From the NCBI RefSeq assembly GCF_050016015.1, contig NZ_JBNHEQ010000158.1, forward strand, positions 1 to 64,000: a DNA stretch of 64,000 bases, read 5' to 3'. A program made the position numbers and the translations under genes. Below the pieces are notes generated by a model, which was not told the DNA's origin, did not search any database, and saw nothing but the letters and a program-made list of their open reading frames with translations. The stretch is from Trichodesmium sp002260545. Lineage in GTDB: Bacteria; Cyanobacteriota; Cyanobacteriia; Cyanobacteriales; Microcoleaceae. Positions 55,167-62,997 of this stretch are shown in pieces. Every line of letters starts with the position of its first letter. Position 1 is the stretch's first letter.

Positions 55167-57368
55167 ATGAATCGAATATTTTCGCAAGTCAAACGGCTTT
55201 TGGCCGGACTTTGCTCTCTCCTCTTCCTTGGTAGCATCTTCCTCGGTGCCAACAGCGCCCTGGCAACTCCCTCGATCCCAGGAGAATACGACTTTATATT
55301 TGGGAAAGAAACCTCACACTCTGTGCCTGAAGTAGATTGCCGCTTCGACCCCAATGCGGAGTGCTACTCTCCCAATGTGAAGCATCCTCAAGATGTCCTT
55401 TGGGGCGATACCCACCTGCACACTATTTATTCCTTTGATGCAGGAGCTGCTGGAACTCTTTTGACACCAGCAGAGTCCTATGAATTTGCTAAAGGCAATG
55501 AAGTCACGATTGATGCAGGACAACCCGTAAAGCTTTCTCGTCCCTTAGATTTTTTGGTTGTTACCGATCACACGGACGGATTAGGAGCTTTTGGGCAGTT
55601 TTTGTTCAATCCTCCCACAGACTGTGGCTCCGATCAAGAGCAGGTCAATACCTGGTATGATATGACTATCGCAGGTGGAGATGAGGCTGCTCAAGCTCAA
55701 TCAGAAATTAGCACAGCCTTTGCCGCAGGGAAAGCACCCTTATGTATGTTTCCCTCTGCTGAAGAGTTCCAAACAGCTTGGCAGGAAATAATTGATGCAG
55801 CAGAAGCTTATAACGATCCGGGCAACTTTACCGCAGTCATTGGTTATGAGTGGACCTCGTTGCTGGGTGGCAACAACTTACACCGCAACATCATCTACCG
55901 AGATAATGGGGACAAAGCCAAGCAGTTAGTTCCTTTCACCACAGACCAAAGCACTAATCCAGAATACCTTTGGGCTTGGATGCAAAACTATGAGGATAAA
56001 ACAGGTGGTGATGTGCTAGCGATTCCTCACAATGGTAATATTAGCAACGGTTTGATGTTTGCGGAAATCGATCATAATGGTAATCCCTTAACTGAAGACT
56101 ACGCTAAACGGCGACAGCTTTGGGAACCAATCTACGAAGTCACGCAGATTAAAGGTACCAGTGAGACTCATCCAGAAATATCCGATCAAGATGAATTTGC
56201 GGACTTTGAGATTGCAGGTTGGGAAGAAGGCAACCTGGATATGAGCTTCCCAAAACCCCCTGAAACCGATCCCGAGGCCCGCAAAGCGATGTTTGAGCAT
56301 GAGTATGCTCGTCCGGCTCTGAAAAATGGGCTCAAACTTGAAGCCAGCCTGGGTGCGAACCCCTTCAAATTTGGTCTGGCAGGTTCTACAGATTCTCATA
56401 TTGCTGTGTCAGCAGTAGAAGAGAATAGTTACATGGGTAAGTTCCCCAATGAAGCTCCTAGTGCCGAACGGGCATCAGAGACTCATGGTACTGGTCGTTT
56501 TGGATGGCAGTATGGGTCTTCTGGCTTTATGGGAGTTTGGGCTACCGAAAATACCCGTAAAGCTCTATTCGATGCTATGGAACGGCGCGAAGTGTATGCC
56601 TCCACCGGACCGCGCATGAAAGTTCGCTTCTTTGGTGGTTGGAACTTCACTGACTCCGATCTAGATGATCTGGCTGAAGAGGGCTACGACAAAGGAGTTC
56701 CTATGGGTAGCGATTTACCTCCAGCACCGCCGATTACGTCTCCAACGTTTATGGTGGCAGCGATGAAAGATTCGGATTCCTATGGCGCAAATCTAGACCG
56801 GATTCAAATCATCAAAGGCTGGCTCGATGACTCTGGCGAACCCCAGGAGGAAGTTTTCGACGTGGCTTGGTCTGGGGAACGCATCGCTGATAGCCTCGGC
56901 AAAGTTCCCGCGATCGAAAACACAGTAGACACAGAAACGGCAACCTGGGACACCACCAGCGGTGCTGACTACCTCGAAACGGTCTGGACAGACCCCCACT
57001 TCGATGACTCCCAACGGGCGTTTTATTACGCGCGGGTGTTGGAAGTTCCAACTCCTCGTTGGACGGGTTACGACAAGGCGTTTTATGGCGATGAGTGGGA
57101 TGCCGCTTGTGCCGCTGCGGAAGCAGACCCGGAAATAGACATCGTTTGTGATGATATTCCCCTCACCTTACAAGAGCGGGCGTATACCTCTCCGATTTGG
57201 TATTCTCCAGCTACAGTAGCGATGGAATCCGAAATCATGCCTGTCAACGCTGTGGAAAAGGCGATCAAACCCACACCCTTGCCTGCCCAACCTATTGAAA
57301 ATGTGGCTCAAGAAGATTTTTGGGAGACAATTATTCAGCAGGTTGAGAAACGTTATTCAACTAAGTAG
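55167..57368 (+). CDS. DUF3604 protein, exported PHP-like metallohydrolase
   Basis: A 733-residue secreted protein: signal peptide at residues 1-33 (LLAGLCSLLFLGSIFLGANS, cleavage near ALA-TP). A PHP-like metal site is suggested by GDTHLHTIYSFDAGA (HxH near residue 88), FLVVTDHTDGLG, IGYEWTS with LHRNIIY, AIPHNGN and LAGSTDSHIAVS. Such residues match PHP phosphoesterases and amidohydrolases, but DUF3604 itself has no known substrate. AGGAG lies 10 bases before ATG. Its GC content is among the highest here. Neighbours encode exported or membrane proteins. Confidence 0.88.
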   Translation: MNRIFSQVKRLLAGLCSLLFLGSIFLGANSALATPSIPGEYDFIFGKETSHSVPEVDCRFDPNAECYSPNVKHPQDVLWGDTHLHTIYSFDAGAAGTLLTPAESYEFAKGNEVTIDAGQPVKLSRPLDFLVVTDHTDGLGAFGQFLFNPPTDCGSDQEQVNTWYDMTIAGGDEAAQAQSEISTAFAAGKAPLCMFPSAEEFQTAWQEIIDAAEAYNDPGNFTAVIGYEWTSLLGGNNLHRNIIYRDNGDKAKQLVPFTTDQSTNPEYLWAWMQNYEDKTGGDVLAIPHNGNISNGLMFAEIDHNGNPLTEDYAKRRQLWEPIYEVTQIKGTSETHPEISDQDEFADFEIAGWEEGNLDMSFPKPPETDPEARKAMFEHEYARPALKNGLKLEASLGANPFKFGLAGSTDSHIAVSAVEENSYMGKFPNEAPSAERASETHGTGRFGWQYGSSGFMGVWATENTRKALFDAMERREVYASTGPRMKVRFFGGWNFTDSDLDDLAEEGYDKGVPMGSDLPPAPPITSPTFMVAAMKDSDSYGANLDRIQIIKGWLDDSGEPQEEVFDVAWSGERIADSLGKVPAIENTVDTETATWDTTSGADYLETVWTDPHFDDSQRAFYYARVLEVPTPRWTGYDKAFYGDEWDAACAAAEADPEIDIVCDDIPLTLQERAYTSPIWYSPATVAMESEIMPVNAVEKAIKPTPLPAQPIENVAQEDFWETIIQQVEKRYSTK

Positions 57369-57384
57369 ATGAAATAAATCTACC

Positions 57385-57457
57385 CTGGCATCTGACAATG
57401 GGTTGGGAAATTTCCCAACCCATTGATTGAGTGTAAATCCAGTAAGTGAGCGATCGC
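57385..57457 (+). repeat. GAGTGTAAGTCCAGCAA repeat, copy 2, with 30-bp palindrome
   Basis: CTGGCATCT followed by a perfect 30-bp palindrome (half-site CAATGGGTTGGGAAA, 57396-57425), then ATTGATTGAGTGTAAATCC, and GAGCGATCGCT. It starts 16 bases after the DUF3604 stop and may terminate transcription. Confidence 0.8.
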
Positions 57458-57476
57458 TATTCTCAACTATCCGCTC

Positions 57477-57526
57477 CTGGCATCTTACAATTACCAATGT
57501 ATTAAATGAGTGTAAGTCCAGCAATT
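57477..57526 (+). repeat. GAGTGTAAGTCCAGCAA repeat, copy 3
   Basis: CTGGCATCTTACAATTACC, then ATGAGTGTAAGTCCAGCAA. It supplies an in-frame ATG that I do not regard as the amylase start. Confidence 0.7.
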
Positions 57527-57550
57527 AAAATAGAAACAGGAATCGTATTT

Positions 57551-58948
57551 ATGAAGACCAAAAATCGTTTAGCTTTCAGTTTTCTCATAACCTGGGTTTG
57601 TACCTGCTTCCTAGCAGTAACTATTGGAATAACCTCCAATGCTGCTCCTGCTAAAGCAGATGTTATCTACCATGCTTTCGACGAATGTTTTGCCAACGTC
57701 ACAGCAAAACTGCCTGAAGTTGAAGCAGCAGGATATAACTATATTCAAATTTCCCCTCCCAATCAAACACCAGGACGGGAAGATGATGCCTGCACTTCAG
57801 ACAAATATTGGTACTTTCAGTATCAGCCATTTGATTACGTTCTAGAGGGAAATCTAGGTTCGGAGCAAGATTTAAAGGATTTGATTGACGCTGCTCACGA
57901 ACGGGGAATTAAAGTTATTGCTGATGTGGTATTTAATCACATGGCTAATTATCGTTTCTATAAAGATGTTGCACCTTTCCCTGAAGCATATCCGCTCTAC
58001 CCAAAAAAGGAATATTTCCGCGAGGCAAAATGTATCGGCGACTATAATAATCCCTACGAAGTTGAAAATAATTGGTTATGCAGTCCTAATGATCAGGAAG
58101 GATTGCCAGATTTGAGGACAGACTTACCTTATGTGCAACAGCAACAGCATGAGTATATGCAAAAACTGATGGATATGGGAATTGACGGTTTCCGCTTTGA
58201 TGCTGTCAAACATATTTCTGTTGAAGATTTAGAGAAGATCGTCGAAGTTATCCCTGAAGATAAGTTTTACTATGGTGAAGCTATTGGGCGCAACTATGAC
58301 GAGAGCATGAAATATATTCCAGTGTTTCCCAAAGTAACGGATTTTCAACTGGTTAATACCTTGAAAAGTGCTTTTACTTACGGGGGAGACTTGCGCTCTT
58401 TAGTTAATCCAGCAGATACTCAGCGTGCTGTACCTGGAGACAATGCTGTTACCTTTGCTCGTAACCACGACACTTGGGCAATAGGACAGTTTGATAATTG
58501 GAAATTTGACAAGAACGATTTAGTTTTAGCAACAGCTTACGTTTTAGGGAGAAAAGAAGGAACACCCTTGATTTTAACTTTTGACGCTTTTGAGCCTACA
58601 ATTGTTGCTGGCACAAAATTTCACGAAGAAATGATGGGAGAATCTCAATACTATCGCAATGGTAACGAAATTGCTGACAGTGCAGATAGTCCTAATTTGC
58701 TATTTATCGAACGTGGAGACAAAGGTTTAGCCATTATTAATAAATCTGGCGAAACATTTGATGTTACAGCAGCCAAAATGCCTGGTTTAGCAGTAGGTTG
58801 TTACGACGAACTTCAATACGACTTTGAAATGTGTGTAGACTACGGTGATGACGGTCAAAAGTACATTAACAAATGGGGTTCTCCCAATCGTGGTGGGATT
58901 GAAATCGGTCCTCGGACTGCATTGTTCTTTGTCAAAAATCAAGAATGA
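57551..58948 (+). CDS. secreted GH13 alpha-amylase family protein
   Basis: From the chosen ATG, 465 residues with a signal peptide (MKTKNRLAFSFLITW..., cleavage after AKA near residue 36). The four GH13 regions are present: DVVFNH, GFRFDAVKH (nucleophile Asp), YYGEAIG (acid/base Glu), and RNHDTW (third Asp). It should hydrolyse alpha-1,4-glucan outside the cytoplasm. Six cysteines (for example DECFANV, EAKCIG, NWLCSP) suggest disulfides. An upstream ATG at 57506 falls in repeat copy 3; the internal ATG has AGGA about 10 bases upstream. GC falls back toward the local average. Confidence 0.9.
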   Translation: MKTKNRLAFSFLITWVCTCFLAVTIGITSNAAPAKADVIYHAFDECFANVTAKLPEVEAAGYNYIQISPPNQTPGREDDACTSDKYWYFQYQPFDYVLEGNLGSEQDLKDLIDAAHERGIKVIADVVFNHMANYRFYKDVAPFPEAYPLYPKKEYFREAKCIGDYNNPYEVENNWLCSPNDQEGLPDLRTDLPYVQQQQHEYMQKLMDMGIDGFRFDAVKHISVEDLEKIVEVIPEDKFYYGEAIGRNYDESMKYIPVFPKVTDFQLVNTLKSAFTYGGDLRSLVNPADTQRAVPGDNAVTFARNHDTWAIGQFDNWKFDKNDLVLATAYVLGRKEGTPLILTFDAFEPTIVAGTKFHEEMMGESQYYRNGNEIADSADSPNLLFIERGDKGLAIINKSGETFDVTAAKMPGLAVGCYDELQYDFEMCVDYGDDGQKYINKWGSPNRGGIEIGPRTALFFVKNQE

Positions 58949-59213
58949 AACCTTTTCACAGCAAGAAAAACTTGTCTGAATCTAAACTGAAATGACTATC
59001 TACCTCTGACTTTAGCCAGAGGTACTGATAACTGGCATTTGAGTAGCAACTGTGACAACAGTGACGTTAAGAGCGAAAGTTTTGTGGAATAATGATTTCA
59101 ACTGTCACTATCCTTTTGCTCCTTACATAGAGTTTAGACTAAATAGTTGAAGACACAATCAAATAAAGGATTCAAAAAATTTAAACAATCAACATTGTCA
59201 CAACCAAAATCCA

Positions 59214-59241
59214 GTAGGGAAGTTCCATGGAACTTCCCTAC
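59214..59241. repeat. perfect 28-bp palindrome
   Basis: Half-site GTAGGGAAGTTCCA mirrored exactly. It has the same GTAGGGA frame as palindromes at 5274, 11854, 15146 and 40609, but a different centre. Confidence 0.8.
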
Positions 59242-59271
59242 TTGTGGTCTACCAAAATAAAAATCGCTGCA

Positions 59272-59545
59272 AATCCTTGACATACTCCCGACGTTGCGCT
59301 TACGCGACATGACGAACGAGGGATTCTTCAGTCAGGAAAAAAACTGACCGCTGTTTTGACAGAGGTGATGTCCTCCCCCTGTGTTCGTTGACCTTATATC
59401 AACTATAACCATCACAACAAAATGCCTCCTACTTGTCAAGGGGATCGGAACATTTTATTTGTGGAGATATCCGAATCTTGGCCCTGGCTTTCCCATACGA
59501 CGCTCCCCTCCGGGAGAGCGCGGGACTTCCCGCCAGGGAAGTTAA
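59272..59545 (-). pseudogene. IS200/IS605-like right-end remnant
   Basis: On the minus strand the sequence has the typical end of cyanobacterial IS605 elements, AAGAATCCCTCG... then GGGAGTATGTCAAGG, with the small loop replaced by a GC-rich inverted insert (TCGTCATGTCGCGTAAGCGC). Upstream of it, degenerate TnpB C-terminal coding is suggested (RTQGEDITSVK) but no open frame remains. Call rests on recalled element ends. Confidence 0.5.
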
Positions 59546-59600
59546 AAAGTAATTGAACGCTTTATAAACAAAACTAATAAAAATAAAACAATTAATTATA

Positions 59601-59660
59601 AATTTATATAACTTAGAAAGTTATAATTTTCGATTATCCACAGAGAGAGATTACCACTAA
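59601..59660. repeat. right copy of 60-bp direct repeat
   Basis: AATTTATATAACTTAGAAAG to GATTACCACTAA, same orientation as 51062-51121. Just beyond it ACTCTGTTGTGCTACGG is the inverse complement of a segment beside the left copy (CCATAGCACAACAGAGT). Confidence 0.8.
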
Positions 59661-59806
59661 ACTTGTTATGGAGTCTTTGGATTACTCTGTTGTGCTACGG
59701 AATGGGTATGAGATATCTTAATTCGATTTTTGATTAATAAATTCAAAGAAGTCCAAGTCAGTCCAGGTAATCATAACAACGGAAAGTGCTGTATCAAAGG
59801 AGAATG

Positions 59807-60532
59807 ATGGATTTAAATGGAAAGGTTGCCATAGTAACTGGCGGAAAACGAGGCATAGGAAAAGCGATTAGTAAAATGTTGCTAAAGGAAGGAGTAAATT
59901 TAGCAATGTGTTCAAAAAATGAAGAAGATTTAGACTTACTTGAAAAGGAATTGAAAATAGTTGCAAATAATTCTCCACTTTGCCGTGCTGTGGATATTAG
60001 GAACGGAATCGCTGTTTCCTCATTTATTCAAGACGTTTACCGCTGCTTTGGAAAGATTGATATCCTGATCAACAACGCAGCGACAATCCGAACTGGATTA
60101 CTTGAAGAAATGACGGAAGAAGATTGGGAGCTTTTGATTGATACAAATTTAAAGGGTTCATTCCTAACCATGAAGTATGTTATTCCTTATATGAAACAAA
60201 ACTCTTCAGGTTCAATTATCAATATTTGTTCAGGTTTAAGTAAGAAAGCATATCCAAATTTTAGTATTCATTGTGCATCAAAGTTTGCCTTGCGAGGAAT
60301 GTCTTTAGCTGTCAAAGAAGAACTCAGAAAGTATAACATTCAGGTTATGATTCTCAATCCTTCGTCTGTAGATACTGATATCTGGAATTATATAGAAGGA
60401 GACTACAACCATAAAAAAATGGTTTCAAGTGATGAAGTTGCTGATAGCGTGTTGTTTATGCTAAAAAATTCAACAAATTGTACTATTGATGAGCTTGATA
60501 TTGCACCTAGACAAGGAATTGCACTCCAGTAA
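59807..60532 (+). CDS. SDR family protein with His in place of catalytic Tyr
   Basis: A 241-residue short-chain dehydrogenase/reductase. NAD(P) motif TGGKRGIGKAI (residues about 11-21), LINNAATI (structural NNA) and IINICSGLS with the Ser region. The usual YxxxK is HCASK here (codon CAT), so the catalytic Tyr is missing while Lys is kept. It may be inactive, a binding protein, or use another acid. An AAGGAG site is 4 bases before ATG; an in-frame GTG six or seven codons upstream is less likely. Followed after 15 bases by a VOC gene. Confidence 0.85.
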   Translation: MDLNGKVAIVTGGKRGIGKAISKMLLKEGVNLAMCSKNEEDLDLLEKELKIVANNSPLCRAVDIRNGIAVSSFIQDVYRCFGKIDILINNAATIRTGLLEEMTEEDWELLIDTNLKGSFLTMKYVIPYMKQNSSGSIINICSGLSKKAYPNFSIHCASKFALRGMSLAVKEELRKYNIQVMILNPSSVDTDIWNYIEGDYNHKKMVSSDEVADSVLFMLKNSTNCTIDELDIAPRQGIALQ

Positions 60533-60547
60533 ATAGTTAGAGTAAAA

Positions 60548-60955
60548 GTGATGATAATGGAACCATTGATTTTTTATATTGTGATATATTCACGCAATCT
60601 AGTTGAATTAGATAAGTTCTATTCCAAAATAGGCTTTAATGTTGAAAAACATAAACATGGAGATGGGGATGAACACCTTGTCTGTAAAAGTAGAGATGTA
60701 TTACTTGAAATATATCCTCTTCCAGATTCTGGCAGCCAAAATCCAACAAAGAATATTAAAATCGGACTCAAGGTACCTTCCCATGCAACTATTTTGAATC
60801 AAACTGAGTTTTTTAGACAATACCTTTACAAACTACCAGAAGAAACTCAATGGGGACCAAAAATGAGTCTTATTGATCCTGATGGTAATATCATAGATTT
60901 ATTTGAATATGCCCAAATAAACACGACTAAGCCGTTGCTTGCTCCGATGGCTTAG
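60548..60955 (+). CDS. VOC (glyoxalase/bleomycin resistance) family protein
   Basis: A 135-residue vicinal-oxygen-chelate protein. FYIVIYSRNLVELDKFYSKI is the usual first beta-strand/helix, and SLIDPDGNIIDLFEY the metal-binding second half. Substrate unknown. The reading frame has GTG, ATG and a third ATG (60557) as possible starts; none has a clear Shine-Dalgarno sequence. Its 15-base spacing from the SDR gene implies an operon, perhaps acting on one small molecule. Confidence 0.82.
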   Translation: MMIMEPLIFYIVIYSRNLVELDKFYSKIGFNVEKHKHGDGDEHLVCKSRDVLLEIYPLPDSGSQNPTKNIKIGLKVPSHATILNQTEFFRQYLYKLPEETQWGPKMSLIDPDGNIIDLFEYAQINTTKPLLAPMA

Positions 60956-61225
60956 AACCGAGGGCATAAATAAGGACTCTGCTTGGACAATGGAGCAGCG
61001 ATCGATATCAATACCTGTGCTATACAGCAAAGTCCTTGTTTTGTACTAACTACATGAATTTTTAATTAGAAAGTGAGTGGGAAAGAAAAATATATTTTTT
61101 AATCAAGAAAATGAACAAATTATTACAGCAAATAGTGATATTGCTTCCTATCGTCGCAATGACTTAATGACTTAGGTTTTGCATAAGTCGTGTCTTAAAA
61201 AAATCAATTTGAGAAGATATTAATT

Positions 61226-62374
61226 ATGGAACAAATTTGGAAGAGCATTCAAAACAGTCTTCAAAACAGTCTTCAAAACATTGATTACTCTGGTTTGACC
61301 ATTGTTATTCTGAAAATTGTTGCTGTTATTGTTATTTTAGCCTTCACACAGATATTAAGAAAATTTTTTGCCACAGTTATTATTAAGCGCATTGAAAGAG
61401 TTGTGAGCAAAAGCAAGACATCTTTAGATGACGACTTAGTTGCCATCCTCAAGCCTTCTATCAGTTTGTTAATTCTTTTTGGTGGATTATGGTTAGCAAA
61501 AGTTATTGTAGAAGAAGATTTAAGTCCTCAAGTAACGAAAGCTTTGGATGGATTTATCAATATTATCACTATTTTTATTGTAGCTTATGTTTTTTATAGA
61601 GCATCTTCACTGCTAGCTCAAATTATTGCTAATTATATACTCCGGACTGATACTGAACTAGATCACTTACTAAAACCTTTCTTGCCAAAGATTTTTCAAG
61701 CTATCACAATTATTGTACTAGCTTTGAAGATTAGTGAGCTATTTTTAGGACAATCTGCTGCTGCCCTTGTTGGTTTACTTGGAGGGGCAGGAATCACCTT
61801 GGGTTTGCTTTTTAAAGACCTACTTTATGATTGGTTTTGTACAGTTGTTATTTACTCTGATGCTATTTATCAAGAAGGCGATTCCCTGGTCATTACAGGA
61901 TTCCAAAACATGGTACAAGTCTTAAGTATTGGTTTTAGAACCACAACCCTTCACGATCCTGTCTGGGGTTCTATTACGAAAATGCCCAATTCCAAAATGA
62001 TTTCTGGAATCGTTGCCAACTGGTCACAAAATGCTTCTGAAGAAGGGAAATGTGGGATTAATTTGCACCTACAAATTGATGGGATTTCAGCTCAGAAAAC
62101 CAGTCGGGTTTGTGAGGAAATTGAGAAATTGCCAGCATTGATTGAAGGGTGTTATGAAAAATGTTTAGTCAGGTTTAAAAAATTTGAACAAAATGCCCGT
62201 GTCATCGAAATCAGGGCTCATGTCGAATCTCTTAGGTTTTATTTTGCTGCTGAAAGAAAATTAAACTTAGCAATATTAGAACTCTTAGAAAAGGAGGGAA
62301 TTGATTCTTTGTATGTAAAATTAGAAACCGATCCCGTGAGAAACAAGCGACAGGAACAATCTGCTAATAATTAA
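61226..62374 (+). CDS. MscS-type mechanosensitive ion channel
   Basis: A 382-residue channel. Hydrophobic segments lie at about residues 20-45, 75-95 and 110-135. The pore-lining helix is AAALVGLLGGAGITLGLLFKDLLYDW (about residues 183-208 in the full protein), and the beta domain follows (YQEGDSLVITGF). No C-terminal cNMP domain, unlike the paralog at 3132. The N-terminus contains a short tandem repeat (QNSLQNSLQN) from a 12-bp DNA repeat. It probably protects against hypo-osmotic shock. Monocistronic. Confidence 0.9.
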   Translation: MEQIWKSIQNSLQNSLQNIDYSGLTIVILKIVAVIVILAFTQILRKFFATVIIKRIERVVSKSKTSLDDDLVAILKPSISLLILFGGLWLAKVIVEEDLSPQVTKALDGFINIITIFIVAYVFYRASSLLAQIIANYILRTDTELDHLLKPFLPKIFQAITIIVLALKISELFLGQSAAALVGLLGGAGITLGLLFKDLLYDWFCTVVIYSDAIYQEGDSLVITGFQNMVQVLSIGFRTTTLHDPVWGSITKMPNSKMISGIVANWSQNASEEGKCGINLHLQIDGISAQKTSRVCEEIEKLPALIEGCYEKCLVRFKKFEQNARVIEIRAHVESLRFYFAAERKLNLAILELLEKEGIDSLYVKLETDPVRNKRQEQSANN

Positions 62375-62996
62375 CTTTCACTAATTATTCCTAGTTTTGA
62401 TCGGAAAAGATGATCGAGTTCTCTAGTGACATTAGAGGAATTTGATTACCGAAATATTGTGGTTTAAAGCCTCCCCTTTTAAGGGGATAATAAATAAAAA
62501 TTTTCCTGTTCGTCAATCCTCTTCTTTTCAAGGAGAGGTAATTCGCGCATTCTTAATTCTTGAAATTATCATTTTGGTGGTTGTGCATTTATTCAACGAA
62601 AGGTTATGGTGCGTTACGCTTCTGATAACTGATAACTGAAATGACCCAACTATGTTCTAAACTACCTGCCGACTATGCCAGCGAAAGCCAACTTGTTTTG
62701 AAGAAAACTATCGGCAAACTGGTAGGCGATCGCGTAGTTCAGCTTTGCAGAAATACAAGTTATCGATCTGTCAACGGCTGTTAATCTCTATAAATGATGT
62801 ATAGTTTAATACGCTTGGCTTTAGTCCTGATTAAAATAACAAGATGCTATTTCCAAATTAAAAATTAAAAATTTAAAGTAATAAGTAACGATTCAAAAGT
62901 TAAATTCTAGCTATGACTAAAATTGATAGAATCTAGCAGCTATAGTTAAAAGAAATTTTAAACTTTTAACTATAGCTTTTAACTTTTGAATTACTT
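62375..62996. other. intergenic with repeats and hairpin before tamB
   Basis: Family D dual hairpin at 62448-62539, the GGTTATGGTGCGTTACGCT fragment (about 62602), ATAACTG heptads (62626-62640), a possible short frame (62641-62784) and a large inverted repeat (62881-62997). Confidence 0.55.
62641..62784 (+). CDS. possible 47-codon frame after heptads
   Basis: Starts ATGACCCAACT directly after ATAACTG heptads, exactly like the CDF gene start at 51281 (shared ATAACTGAAATGACCCAACT). Encodes MTQLCSKLPADYASESQLVL and ends SVNGC. I do not recognise it; it may be a decayed gene fragment or a by-product of the repeat. Confidence 0.25.
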   Translation: MTQLCSKLPADYASESQLVLKKTIGKLVGDRVVQLCRNTSYRSVNGC

Positions 62997-62997
62997 A
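62881..62997. repeat. 117-bp nested inverted repeat abutting tamB start
   Basis: Outer arms ATAAGTAA..ATTCAAAAGTTAAA (two extra bases) and TTTAACTTTTGAATTACTTAT, and an inner perfect 15-bp hairpin AGCTATAGTTAAAAG / CTTTTAACTATAGCT (62938-62977). The right end overlaps the ATG of the next gene by its first bases. Confidence 0.75.

Larger units (their letters stand above)
58949..59806. other. intergenic with hairpin, palindrome, IS605-like remnant
   Basis: Contains a hairpin TACCTCTG/CAGAGGTA (59001-59024) that may end the amylase transcript, a perfect 28-bp palindrome (59214-59241), an IS605-like remnant (about 59272-59545) and the right copy of the 60-bp direct repeat. Confidence 0.6.

Noticed and set aside
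57506..57550. Upstream ATG for the amylase
   Set aside because: The extra 15 codons derive from repeat copy 3; the internal ATG has a better ribosome site and directly starts the signal peptide.
59601..59660. Prophage or tRNA attachment site
   Set aside because: The 60-bp repeat does not match a tRNA end and no integrase gene is in the window.
62442..62639. 65-codon plus-strand reading frame
   Set aside because: Covers a family D hairpin element and other dispersed repeat fragments; no family resemblance.
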